Shown: positions 34,608 to 46,146 of the stretch, in pieces
How the letters are laid out: the number at the start of each line of letters is the position of its first letter
Position numbering within the stretch: position 1 is the first letter of the stretch
Assembly: GCA_949126835.1 (NCBI GenBank)
Contig: OX421497.1
Location: 18,658,409 to 18,722,408, forward strand
Reading direction: 5' to 3'
Origin: Anisus vortex
Lineage: Eukaryota > Mollusca > Gastropoda > Planorbidae
Length of the DNA: 64,000 bases
Program-made: the position numbers and the translations under genes
The notes under the pieces: model-generated
Told to the model about the DNA's origin: nothing
What the model saw: the letters and a program-made list of their open reading frames with translations, nothing else
Databases searched by the model: none

Positions 34608-34763
34608 ATTCATGGCAAGCCGCAAGAGCTTTCGGTATATTGAGTACATTGGCTGGTTTAGGATCTCTCTGCTTGGCCTGTGTTTATTTTACAATGAAAT
34701 TTATGGACAAACCTGATGTACCGATGATCAAGACCGCCATAATGGCTTTGAGTATATTTTCTT
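34608..34763 (+). CDS. Claudin/PMP22-like protein, copy 2, exon 2
   Basis: 156 bases, phase 1 at both ends, acceptor TTTCACTAG and donor TTTTCTT|GTAAGT. It encodes DSWQAARAFGILS and onward through membrane segments 2 and 3. Differences from copy 1 are few and conservative apart from the loop before segment 3 (VMNLMDKPDIPMV versus TMKFMDKPDVPMI). Confidence 0.85.
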
Positions 34764-35781
34764 GTAAGTTTTACCTTTTTGTCTTGAAATGTTAGTCTGT
34801 TTTTATCATCCTAAAGCTGAAACTGGTTTAACTTTAATGGCATCGCTCAAACTACTTTCATTTAATATAGATCATTTTGGCTCGTTTAAAAACGTCATAA
34901 GTAGAAACTGAAGACCACATCATGTTTAAATGAAAAAATAACTCAATACAATATCGAATAAAAAAATTGTATGGGTCAATAAAATGTGCACTTAAGAAAA
35001 AAAAAACTTTAATTAATAGGCCTAATAAAAATAAAATAAGGTATTGCAATCATAATCAGTATAAATCAGTACACAATATCTCTACCTGCCATCTGATTGA
35101 CTGTCATAACGTTACCTATTATTACACTAATGCTAATGGACGGTTTTAGGCTTGTAAAAAAACGAAGAAGTATGGGCCTATATAACACAATAATTCAACT
35201 TTTCACGTTTAAACCTTGGAGTCATTAGAGAAGTATATTTAATAACACAATTATTCAATTGCTGACGTCTAAATCCTGGAGTAATTGGAGACGTACATGG
35301 TGTTAAAAAGAAATTTAAAAAAACATGGGAGTGGGGGGGGGGGGGCGGGGTTAAGCTGTCAAGCGAAGCAGAACCTTGTAATCCTCAATGAAATAAAGTC
35401 ACTCACGTATCGAAAAAAGGGACATAACAGCATGTATGCAATAGGTACCAGCATTATGGATGTGTTTTTTTTTTAATATTGTATATGTATTTAGGACGAA
35501 GATATTAATTTTTTAATGCCTTTTATTAAACTCCAAAAATGCTTTACCATTTATTAGCAATGTACAAACAAGTTTAAATCAATTGCTTAGTGTAATTAGA
35601 ATGTAAATTCTCAGATTTATAATGTTATTAGTTGTTAGTGCAATAATAGTTTTTTTTTTATTAATGAAGATTTCTAAAAATTCATATTATAAGCTACATC
35701 AACACTTTTTTTTCTATTTTGCCAACATACACACAAATAGCTACTAAAAGAATTGTATTTTTCTGTAATTTTGGTTCACAG

Positions 35782-35966
35782 TTTTGTTTATGATTATCAC
35801 CACAAGTTGCTATGGAGGCGATGTCCACCAGACAGTGAATTTTAATTTCAATAACATAAAGCTTACAACAAATATTGGCTACTCACTAATCCTGTATGCT
35901 ATTGGTGGAATCATCATTTGTATTGGTGGCGTTTTATTTTTTGTTTTAGGCGGCCGAGAAATGTAA
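35782..35966 (+). CDS. Claudin/PMP22-like protein, copy 2, exon 3
   Basis: 185 bases, acceptor GGTTCACAG, stop TAA at 35964-35966. It encodes the end of membrane segment 3, the second extracellular loop and membrane segment 4, with the tail LGGREM. It differs from copy 1 at about eight of 185 bases. The preceding 200 bases of intron are nearly identical between copies. Confidence 0.85.
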
Positions 35967-35999
35967 TGCGTTTATCAAGTAATTTCTTTTTGTTACTTT

Positions 36000-36005
36000 A
36001 ATAAA
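36000..36005 (+). terminator. Alternative poly(A) signal of copy 2
   Basis: AATAAA occurs 34 bases after the stop codon and just before the transposon at 36024. Copy 1 lacks it here. The ancestral signal beyond the insertion now reads CATAAA (about 37817). A further AATAAA lies at about 37764. Confidence 0.4.
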
Positions 36006-36488
36006 TATATTAAGTCTAACTCAGGGTACGTTTTTAGAGGCAGCGGGTTTCGGAAAATCGCACGCGCGAGTCGACCCGAGCGAACTCGTGCGAGTAATGC
36101 TACTATATTTGATTTGCTGTTGTTCATAGAGGACGCGGGTCTCTCGAGGCCACAAATTTGCCGACCGGCGCGGCTAATTACCAGAACTAGTTTTTAGTTC
36201 TTGTTGCGCGTTGCCGCGCCGGACTGTGTTGGCTGTACACTTTTGCTGGCTGTGTGTTTACGGATATCTACGTCCATTTGTTGATTCATACGCGTGTAGG
36301 CATAAAACCTATCTGGATGAGCCTACAGTTGTTGGAAGAGGTGATGGTAGGACCTTCAGATGACCTCCTTTTGTTTATTTCATGAACGCACATTGTTCTC
36401 CTTCTTTCAATGTTGGGTAACAGAAACTTCGTTAAACAATAAAAAGTCATCAATAAAAGAAGCCATTTTGTCTGTTTGCTATTGCAAG

Positions 36489-37581
36489 TAGGGATGTTAA
36501 AACCGGTTGTTTTCCAAAACCGGTTGTTTTCCAAAACCGGTTTTCGGTTGTATAAAACCGATTTAAAACCGTATTTCGGCCCTCCCCCTTCCGCGCAATG
36601 TCACCAGTCACAGGCCGGAAAAGCCAAATGTGCGTAGTTTTGTAGGTAGCCTATATTTGAAAAATACTTGATACTTAATTAGTGTTTGCAAGGCATTCAA
36701 TGGGTTGATTTGTGTAAATACAATATGATTTTGTAGGCTACTCTTTACCATAAAATTCTTCAGATCTAAAAAAATGTCTGGGATAATTGATTAAAACCGA
36801 TAATACTTTTCAGTTTTCAATAGTGATAATAAAATTACCGATTATCGATGACGTTAATATTTTAGAAGCATTTGAAGAGGCATATACAGTGCCCTCACAT
36901 AGGGGAGGGCAGATGGGGGAATATGGCTGCGGGGCGACACTGTCAGGGGGACGGCAAATGTATTCTAAATATTGCAAATATAGCACTAAACAAGCAGTTA
37001 CAGTATTCAAGGGGGCGGCGCTGAAACTTTTGCCCTGGGTTGCTACATATGCTTGCATAGGCTCTGGGCATATATGGTAACTTGTAAAATAATCTATTGA
37101 AAGGTTTCGCGTAGGAAAAATCAAAAGAATATGTATTTAATAGTGCCGTTAATAATAAAGTCTAGCCAAATTGTTTAGGGTTACAGGAAAGGGCTACTTT
37201 GCGTCTTTCCATTGCGTACATCAAAGAGCAGCGCACATCTAAAAGATGATTCGACAAGTAAAAAGATTCATTTTAATTGTAACTGTAACTTAACAATTGG
37301 TTGATGTTGTTTTTATCGCAAGCCATAGTTGGTATTTGGAAACACAAGAAACACAATATCTAAGACTAAATTTTAATACTGTTAGCAAGGCATTTCAGGA
37401 ATTATTTTGTGCGAATCCAACATTATTTATTTCCATTAAAACAAAAAAAGGGTCTTCTACTTGAAGTAATGATTACCTTCCAACTTCCAACCAACAAACC
37501 GAAATCCGGTTTTGAAAACAAAAACCGATTTTCGGTTTCAAAACCGGAATCCGGTATTCCGGTTTTTGTTTAACATTCCTA
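36489..37581. mobile_element. 1.1 kb hAT-like element (family zeta), nested
   Basis: The ends TAGGGATGTTAAAACCGG and CCGGTTTTTGTTTAACATTCCTA are inverted. ATTGCAAG flanks both sides (36481-36488 and 37582-37589), a perfect 8-bp duplication. Subterminal zones are packed with AAAACCGG words. No transposase was recognised. Confidence 0.85.
36887..37066. mobile_element. 180-bp hAT MITE of family beta, innermost of the 3' UTR nest
   Basis: The ends are CAGTGCCCTCACATAGG and GCTTGCATAGGCTCTG. GGCATATA flanks both sides perfectly (36879-36886 and 37067-37074). Its right arm GGGGGCGGCGCTGAAACTTT matches the arm of the beta elements at 11301 and 38960, in opposite orientation. Confidence 0.85.
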
Positions 37582-38959
37582 ATTGCAAGGAGAGACTGGA
37601 TGGCATGTGAAGTGTTTTTTGTCTCGTCTTGCTTTTACCCGCTTTTGCTATAAACACCAACCGCGCGAGTGATTAGGCGCGGTTTTCTAGCGCGAGTAAC
37701 CAACTCGCGGCAACCCGCCTACCCGCCGCCTCTATAAACGTAGCCTTAGTTTTGTTCCTTTTCAAATAAATAAATACTGTTCTTTGTTAATTTTATATTT
37801 TAAGCTTTGCTTTTTCATAAAATTAATTTAATTATATAAAATTGTAATTTTTTATTATAATTTTTTTTAGTTTGTAATTCTTATTTTTTGTAGTTAAAAG
37901 TTGCGTGTGTGTGAGAATTGCTTTAATTAACCAAATTAAAAAGCAGCTATGTTTGTTCAGCATCTGCCGTTGCTTCTCCAAACTGTGTTGGTCGATATTA
38001 AGTTTTTAAAATTTGATTTTTTTTTACTAGAATGGCATTAATTAAACTGGTCAATTAAAAAAAAAAACACTACTTTTAAGGATCAGCGACAGTGTAAATA
38101 AAAGTACTGAAATAATCAAATAAAATATTATGTATGTATATATGTAAGCTTACTCAGAAATAAAGAAAAACAAGTAAGAATTGAGAAATAAATTGCATGG
38201 CTTAATACAAGTCATTCAAAACATCAAACAAGCTGTGACGCAGTCAAGAGGTTATGGTGACATCTAATCTCTACAACAAAGCCCACGTTTTCTCCCCGTG
38301 AATAGCGTTTGATACTATCATGTCTGATTATATTCAAATTTTGATACATATTGTGATATTTCAATAGTATGAATTTTGCATATTTATTATTAGCCTATAT
38401 TGTTCTAAACTTTCAGTGAATTTATTATACTATTGATAGATGCCAATTTTATGATGTTCTGAACTTAGAGTTCACATAAAAATATTTTTCAGTATTTTGA
38501 GTCATTTTTTTTCAATACAAGTCTGTTATGTCAGTGTTGTACTGATATTGTAACATTGATTCTTCCCATTGTCTAGTATTATTCCGACTACTCCTGGCAC
38601 GATTCCCCACCCTCTTTTCCACCCTGGATACGCCAATATTAGTAGTATAAATGTTACCGGCAAAGTGTGAAATTCCGGCATTTTATAGAATGCCTAGAAA
38701 TGGTTTTAGGGAAATTATGAAATATCAGTATATGTAAAAAAATTTCATACTTTTCCTAGGCATTCTATACAATTCCTAGGCATTATATAAAATGACAAGT
38801 ATCGTTTAGGCAAAGTTTCAGAATAGCACAAGAAAAGCCTTTATTGATAATTACGTATTTTAAAGCGGAAGGAATACGAAATAAAGAATATGATGTTCAT
38901 TCCGGAAAAAACAACGACAGAAGAGCTGAGATTGAAGTATTTGATACAACAGGTAAGAC

Positions 38960-40851
38960 CAGGGCCCTCACAAGCTTTTGTGGCGCCCCAGGGCAAAATT
39001 TTCAGCGCCGCCCCCTTGCATACTGTAACTGCTTTGTTTAGTGCATATGTTCTCAAACTTATTCGGCTCACCGCATCCTTTTTCATTTTTTTATCTCTCA
39101 CTGCTAGAAGTTGAACCAATGAGTCCAATTTGCCGCATATAATTTGTATAGGCCGACTAGATTTGTATGCAATTTTATCATCCTAAAAAGAGCTGAAATA
39201 TAATAAAATAGCTGAAATTAATACATTTCTTTAATTGTTGTTTAATAAATAATCATAAAAAAATATACCGCAAAAGAGGTTTTGAAAATAAAACAATTTT
39301 AACGTGAAGCTTGTTCCTGGTATGTTGCTAGTAGTTTTTTTACGTTACAATAAATAGGGTGTGAAAATGGAATAATTGTTTTTGTTTGTCAAAACCAAAA
39401 GACCTAGAGAAATTGATGGATGTCCTTTTGCAACCAAAAGTCGTGATTATAGCCCATTTCTGCATTTTCATTCTTTATTTGTTATTTATTATTTTTGCAG
39501 TTGTAAAGGTAGGGCTGATTTTAATACTTCACCATTAAAAACAAAGGTCTAATAACCAATCAGGAATTTTCATGTTTGCTTCTGTTTTGTTATATGCAGT
39601 AATTACGTATTGTAGTGAGTGATGCAGGCGCTAACTGAGTTTTTTAACAAATTAATGTTGTCGTTGAATCAAACTCAGCTAATACATCTGGCAGAGATTT
39701 AATTACGACATCAAGCTATGATAGAATCCATACCATCGTCGATGGAAGAATGTCCTTTTTCCTTAAAAAGTATTATAGTTAAAGTGATATAATTTGCCTT
39801 TAGTGTCCTTAATTATTTTTCTTTAGCAAAACTAGCAAAATGTTCCCTTCTATAATAAAAAAAAACATAACGTTTAATTATTGGCAGGAAGCGTGGACTC
39901 CCATCAAGTTGTAAAAATGTGGAAAGTTTTTAGGTACTCACACAATATACTCTCACTTCATCACGTGCCATTTCATTAATTCGTCTCTGCATAGTGCTTT
40001 TGCTCAACTTATATTTCTTTAATAAGTCGATATCAAAACTGTTTTTTATAAATCAAAGGCTATATAAATCTAATTTATTCAAATTAAAACCAAAACAATC
40101 TGAATGAAACTGTGATAATGAACAAAAGCACGAACTTTATTTTCTAACGAGCTGAGCCAAATATTTCATTTATACTCACCCTAGCCCCTACTTCCTCTTC
40201 TAAAAATCTAATCACCGCCCCCATCTGCATTTATCAGATACAGCGTAATATAGCAATAGATCAAGGTTAAGTAGAGAATGGGCTTTATATGACTTTTACG
40301 TCACAATTACACAGTAGACATAAGTCGATAAAGCCTTTGTCGAAGGTCAAGATTAGCCTTCTTATAAGTGAAGCAGATCTTAATTTTGGTAATTAAAAAA
40401 TCAGTGGTGTTGAATCTATTTCAAATAGTCTACTTTCGTACCGCCCACTGGCCCTTCAGCGATCCCTACTGTTGCCGGGAACATCAGCGCCCCCTCCCCC
40501 ATAGCTTCTCACCGCCCCCTGGGGCGCTTAGTTAACTATTATGATTAACGACATTTTAAAATGCAATTTTTTTTAAAGAATATAGATGAATCTTTTATGA
40601 AACCTATGTGAGCCTATTAAAAAGTGAAACATTTGCATAAAACAGTTTGAGTGTAATTAAATAAGAAGTCAACTTCTACTAATCTATATTTATTCATTAT
40701 TCCATTTGTTTACAATTTGTGTTTCAAATTTTATTTCCCTTTCAACTCTTCTAAAATTTCTGGTATGAACTTAGGCTAAATTTGCCGCCCCCCTAGAAGT
40801 GCCGCCCCCGGGCATATGCCCCCCTCTGCCCTCCCCCATGTGAGGGCACTG
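38960..40851. mobile_element. hAT element family beta, 1.9 kb, nested in the Ginger element
   Basis: The ends are CAGGGCCCTCACA and TGTGAGGGCACTG. GGTAAGAC flanks both sides perfectly (38952-38959 and 40852-40859). Its arms and embedded family-alpha segment match the copy at 11301-12630. Unlike that copy, it still contains a decayed ZBED5-like transposase. Confidence 0.85.
39400..40080 (-). pseudogene. Heavily decayed ZBED5-like hAT transposase
   Basis: Minus-strand scraps include a STMQRRINEMA-like string (about 39990-39955) and a C-terminal region matching 9130-9330 at the DNA level. Stops occur every few codons. It is recognisable mainly by comparison with 9000-10960. Confidence 0.55.
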
Positions 40852-41039
40852 GGTAAGACTGTAATGACACTTAGAATTGTACTTTACTTAATTTTCTTCT
40901 TTCACACAAAAAAAAACCACATGATATTTTGGCACTTTGGTCTTACATATTCACATTTCACGAATTTGTGAAGAATTGATAAATAATAAGGATATGATGT
41001 TGTTACCGGTGAAAACAAGCAGAACACAACTGGAATGAG

Positions 41040-42830
41040 CTACTTGTTGCAGCAGGGTTGACTACAATGACATTTTGAATTGCACTTAATTTTCTTTTTC
41101 ACACAAAGACACCTAAAAGTTTGGCATTTTGTCTTGCACATACACCTGACGAATCCTAGACCGCTTCCTTTGGACTGAGAAGAAGCAGCAGATCGGAGAG
41201 CTATTTCATGGTCAGGAACGTCTTCCGCTTTCATTAAATCTGTTGGTCATATGGTGAATTCTGATCTGGCATAGAGTTGCTTTAAGATTCCTTGTACAGT
41301 TCCAATGCGGTAAAAGCCATCTTCTGTCATGCTCATAACAACTGTCAACATCGGGAATCGGAACTCGCACAGTGGCTCCCAAAAGCAAGGAGGAAATTTT
41401 TTATCAGAACCCCTCTTCATTCTATTGGCCTGCATTTTGAGGTTCGATTTCGATTCCATTTTTTTTATTGCTATCTCAATATTGAAGCAATCAGTGCAGA
41501 AAATGCCCACCCCATAACCTTCTACTTCTACTACGTTTTCATCGTCTTCAGAGGAATGCCCACAGATGGCATGAACATTTCGGCTACGCTTTCGACATGT
41601 ATGAGCACCGTTGTTTTCTTTTAAGCAGACGCAGCAGGTAGTGGAAGAAGAAGGGTCGTTGGTAACCACGGAAATGGAAGGATCTTCGATAACAATGACC
41701 TTACCACTGCTTTGGCTTCCATCATCATGAATAGCATTATCATCCATGTCTTCTGCAGAAAGCGCTGTTTCTTGCATTCCTTTATCTCTGTCCTCCTGCT
41801 CTTGTGTTGTTTGTATGCTCTGTATTATATTTTCGAGGTCTTCCTCTGTTTCAACATCTTGTAAAACATCGTCAGGTAGGGACGACGTTCTGAGGCCTAC
41901 TTTAGCTTTGCAGCCAAAGAGAGCTTCGTATGGTGATATTTTAATCCCCGAATGAAAAACTCTGTTCTTCATGAGTTGGACGAACCGTAACCCCTCACTC
42001 AAGTGGTCAGTTGTTTCATCTTGCATCCAAGCACAGAGCAGTTCTCTTCTCTTTTGATGCTCCCCCTGGCTTTGTGAGTGGCGCGGCTTACCAGAAACGA
42101 TCTTCAAGGTGGGCCAGTAGTCCTTCAGGCTGCTTACCACATTGTTTGCCGATTCCCTGCCGTTGTCGGACAATAGAATCGTTGGAGCACCAAGCAACGC
42201 AAATATGTCTACAAGCTGGTATGCTACTTCTTTTGCCCTCTTTGTCTTCAGGGCCCTGAGAACCACGAACTTGGTGAGATTATCTTGATACACCATTATA
42301 AACTTGTATTCCCCATCAGGATGGGATTGAAAGTTGATGAGATCGACCTGACAACGGGAGTTGAATTGGCTTGACCACAATGCCTTTTTTGGCGCCTTTT
42401 TGTTTTTTTCTGGCAAGGTTCACAAAGGTTAATATACAGCTCAATACCATGACGGGTAACGTTCTTGTATTTGGGTCAAAGCTCTTTCAACATTCTGCCC
42501 TGTCCTCCATGACCATTAGCCTTATGAAGTACGACAAATAACTCGGAGTCCGCGACGTAAAACTGAATGGCACTCACACCTTCTTTAACAGTGTAGATCA
42601 ACTTATTTTTATTTTCCACTATCATGACATCATAAAGCTTCACCAGCCAATAGTCCCAAGTCCCGTGGTTCTTTCTAAATGGTCGTCTTACCTTTTTCAC
42701 ATCGTCCACTAATTTTTGGTAACAAGACTAGTTTCGGTTAAAAAAACGCATTTTTTTATCAGCATTGGCTCTTACTTTAGATAACTCATCGTAGAACCGT
42801 TGTTGCATGTCAACATGATGTGATTCCTGT
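41040..42830 (-). pseudogene. Ginger transposase (integrase) pseudogene
   Basis: On the minus strand it reads in order an N-terminal part (GTWDYWLVKLYDVM), an HHCC-like region (LHKANGHGGQGRMLKEL, then a stop, and LCEPCQKK), and a DDE integrase core. The core keeps VDLINFQSHPDGEYKFI, the second Asp in LLSDNGRE and KPRHSQSQG. The main frame (42416-41247) encodes 389 residues and ends in a Cys-rich segment (CCVCLKENNGAHTC, FCTDCF). 41234-41040 continues with a CXC-type Cys-rich tail (CMCKTKCQTFRCLCVKKKIK). A stop and a frameshift separate the N-terminus. A deletion after SQSQG removes the region of the catalytic Glu, so the enzyme should be dead. Confidence 0.8.
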
Positions 42831-42929
42831 CCAGGCACTACATTCCCTTCCGACACTGTCACACAGCAATCCAAGGGGAAACGTTACAGAAGAACGTCTG
42901 TGGAATCTCAGCCAGATGATATAAGTATA

Positions 42930-43120
42930 AATATTTACTTGGAGTTAAGTCTAACAACTAAAGTATAAATATTTACCCAGAGTTAAGTCTAACTAGTAAA
43001 GTAAAAATATTTACCCAAAGTTAAATATGTAAGATGATCATGATGCCAATCTAAGTTTAATTCAAACAACGACCCAAGCGCCACCGCATCAAACAACGAC
43101 CCAAGCGCCACCGCCAACAT
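42930..43120. repeat. Short tandem repeats near the Ginger right end
   Basis: A unit of about 43 bases containing AAGTATAAATATTTAC..AGTTAAGTCTAAC repeats three times. It is followed by two copies of CAAACAACGACCCAAGCGCC. These could serve as subterminal transposase-binding repeats. Confidence 0.6.
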
Positions 43121-43824
43121 CAGTGGCACGGCCGTTCAGCATTCTATAGAATGCCTAGGCAATGTGTAAAGTAGCAATAATTTCATACTTTGCCTAAAAC
43201 CATCAGGCATTCTTTATATTTCCTAGGCGTTCAATTTGAATGCCGGATTTCTACACATTGCCGGTAATATATACACTAAATTTAAAAAAAACATTTAAAG
43301 GGAAATAATATTAATAATCAAATTAGTTACTTCCCATAAAAGATTGTTACAACGAAAATAAAAATATTAATAGACGAATTACTGTACAAAAAATATACGA
43401 CTCAAAGGAAGTAATAGAGAAAATGTTTTAGGGTTGTGTTAGAACAAGCTGTCTCTATGTACCCATTTTATATATAAGCCACATAAATAATTGTGACACA
43501 AGAGAGTTTCTAGAGAATATTTTTTTAGGGTTGTGATAGAACGAATTGTCTCTATGTTATGTTCCTGTTTTTATATTTTAAAAAATAAATAATGTGTAGA
43601 CAAAGTCAAATGATTATGAGCTTACCACAACCAATATTCTGATACCACAGTTTCTAAATTGTATAATTCTAAAGATAGTATTACCCTTGTTGATTTTTGA
43701 GAGAGATATGTAATGAATCTTAAATAAAAAAAAATTGTTTGAGAATGGAATAAATGAAAATAGACAAGCGACAGAAATGGTAGAGATAAACATGTCAAAA
43801 ACCTTCTATCTGAAACATTTAAAA

Positions 43825-43931
43825 CAGTGGTTCCTAACTTTTTTAATGCCGCTACCCCTTAACCTTAGGCAAATCCCGTGAAATGGACTTCGACCCCAAA
43901 TGGGACGCGACCAACAGGTTGGGAACCGCTG
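43825..43931. mobile_element. 107-bp hAT MITE in the 3' flank of unit 2
   Basis: The ends are CAGTGGTTCCTAAC and GTTGGGAACCGCTG. Flanks ATTTAAAA (43817-43824) and ATCTAAAA (43932-43939) match at 7 of 8 bases. It is orthologous in position to 23081-23170. Confidence 0.8.
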
Positions 43932-43959
43932 ATCTAAAAGAAAGTCCTGCAAGATTTCA

Positions 43960-44510
43960 AAGAGGCAACGATTATTCACCTCCACACTCTACAAGCGAAA
44001 AGGCAATCGGCCATCATGCGACAACCATAGAGGGGTTAACTTCTGCGCATCACAGGGCAAAGTCCTTGCAAGGAGCTTCTTAAACAGACTCATGGTTCAC
44101 CTTGACCAGGGCCTACAGCCGGAGATCAAGTGCGGTTTAAAAAAGGAGAGAGGAACCATCGACATGATCTTCGCTGCCCGCCAACTGCAAGAGAAATGCC
44201 ACGAACAACACTTTTGTAGACTTAACATACGGCATTTGACACCATCAGCCGCGAGGGACTCTGGAGAATCATGGCTAAATTTGGATAACCAACCATCTTC
44301 ATTGAAATGGTCAATCGACTCCAGATCAGGGCAAGTATTTAGAATCCGTCCAAGCTTGTGTCTTAGCCTACACTCTTTAGCCTCATGTTCTCAGCCATGA
44401 CATTTGACCCATAGCAGCTTCATAAGGCAGCTTAGACGGAAGTGATTCAACTTCCTGGCGTGGCGGCTATAAACTGTACAGATATCACATGCATAGAGAA
44501 GGATTAGTAG
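43960..44510 (+). pseudogene. LINE reverse transcriptase fragment (unit 2)
   Basis: It is parallel to the relic at 23200-23790: KERGTIDMIFAARQLQEKC is preserved, then the frame breaks. 44430-44510 again reads as LINE sequence on the opposite strand. The shared rearrangement shows it predates the unit duplication. Confidence 0.7.
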
Positions 44511-45073
44511 ATCGACTGCTGCGGTAGCAGGCTCCACCGAAGACCAGTTTCCGAAAAGTGAAGCCTACTTAAGAGTACAAAAGTGTTGTCTTTGTTACGA
44601 AACGTTAATTAATACACTGTACCATAATTAAATGAATACTAATCACTCATAATAGTTGGAGTAGTAATGATAGAAATGGTTTAATCAGCCAAGCCCTTGG
44701 GTTTTTCCAACTACGTCAACGGAATACATGGACGATTTTAACGTTGTTGTCGGTCGTACTTGAATATTCAAAAGCACGATTACTAGCACGCTAGTATTTT
44801 ATTATATATTATCTGTTTACAACAGCCATGATGCAATATACTTTCTTGTATTCGGTTATGGTATCGTATCGACCCATATCATGGACCCACAAGAATCAGT
44901 CAAATATTTCGTCAGTTCTTTGGCATCTTTCGACCATAGAAAAGACGTATGCTCTGAGATATGATTCTTACGGATTTATACTACAAAGATTTCAATATTG
45001 TTTTACCAGTAGTTTCAATGCTTTTCATAGCCTATTGAATATTGGCTATATTACTTATCTATTATATGTTAAA

Positions 45074-45345
45074 ACGGGGCACGGTAGCCGAGCGGCAGCG
45101 CGTTCGACTGGCGATCCGAGGGTCCTTGGTTCAAATCCTGGTGAAGCCGGGATTTTTTCCCAGGACTTGAGGGTGTCCCTGAGTCTACCCAGCTCTGATG
45201 GGCACCTGACATTAGTTGGGGTAAAGTAAAGGCGGCTGGGCATTGTGCTGGCCCCACATCCCCTAGTATGCCGTGGCCACAGAAACTGGTGAACGCTGCT
45301 TCACCGGCCCTATGATCACTTTGGTCCGAAGGGTACTTTACTTTT
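45074..45345 (+). mobile_element. Full-length tRNA-derived SINE (family S2)
   Basis: It has a tRNA-like head with A box TAGCCGAGCGG (45085-45095) and B box GGTTCAAATCC (45128-45138). The body contains TGGGGTAAAGTAAAGGCGGC and the tail ends GGTACTTTACTTTT. A perfect 14-bp duplication TATTATATGTTAAA flanks it (45060-45073 and 45346-45359), the mark of LINE-driven insertion. Confidence 0.85.
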
Positions 45346-45359
45346 TATTATATGTTAAA

Positions 45360-46144
45360 TGTGCTATTCTTGACCACTTGTGTAAATATCATTCTTCTGT
45401 TTGGAATTTTAGTGATGATTCTGTGATTAAACCAATAATTCGTTTGTTTACAAAACTCGTTTTATATCAGTTCTTCACGTTTCAATATTGTGTGTGTTTT
45501 ATTTATACTACAATAGTAATTACCAACACCATACAATAACAACACGATACTTGCTGTTTTTTTTTGAGCCAACATAAGTATACACCTGAATAAATAAAAA
45601 AAACTTTAATCAATGTTATAGATATTGCCAGGGGGATAGTTTGATTTTGGACCAACCTAGACAACATTAAACTAATATAAAAATGAACTAATAATGATAC
45701 TACCAATTGAAGCAGTAATTATAATAAGTGCAAGACAACGCAATAAATAAATATTTCATCAACTGAATGGGGGCTCTAGCCAAATAAATGAAACAGTCTA
45801 CAATTCGGTATTCATTATTCTACAGTCATCTACTACTTAATAATTATCTACAAAAAAATAACAAAAGCTGGCTTGTCATTTAACATTTATATTGAATTAA
45901 TAGTTGAAAAGTATATCAAAGCGACTTGACCAGTGCAATACTAAAATTATATATTGCGGCATATTATATGACAGTGCATAGATGACCACTGATATATCGC
46001 CTTTGTAATGAGAATCGATAACTCATTTTGAGGATTTCTTATAAAGGACAGGCGTGTCGTAATACCTTTAAAAAAATTGGACTAAAGCGTTTGGGTGGGA
46101 CTAAAAATTTTAATAAGAAAACCATAAAAACACAGTTTTTATCA
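45360..46144. other. AT-rich spacer, nothing recognised
   Basis: Short frames on both strands lack motifs or neighbours that would support them. Confidence 0.4.
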
Positions 46145-46146
46145 TA

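Larger units (their letters stand above)
36024..37745. mobile_element. 1.7 kb TIR element in the 3' UTR of copy 2
   Basis: It begins GGGTACGTTTTTAGAGGCAG and ends CGCCTCTATAAACGTAGCC, inverted repeats of about 25 bases. Copy 1 shows the empty site (AAGTTTAGTTTTGTTCC, about 21450). The exact duplication is blurred (CTA/TTA). It is GC-rich at both ends. It contains a hAT element, which in turn contains a MITE. Confidence 0.7.
38652..43269. mobile_element. Ginger-type DNA transposon downstream of copy 2
   Basis: The ends TGTTACCGGCAAAGTGTG and ACACATTGCCGGTAATA are inverted repeats, continued inward by TTCCGGCATT/AATGCCGG. Unit 1 preserves the empty site (GTATAAACACTAAA, about 22620), so the flanks TATAAA and TATA are the target duplication. 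Ginger elements begin TGT and encode an integrase like that of Gypsy retrotransposons, which fits the gene inside. A beta hAT (38960-40851) is nested in it. Confidence 0.75.

Noticed and set aside
42011..42259. + strand frame over the Ginger gene
   Set aside because: It is a shadow of the integrase frame on the minus strand.
45074..45150. Possible tRNA gene
   Set aside because: It is the head of a 272-bp SINE with a 14-bp target duplication and a second full copy at 61594.
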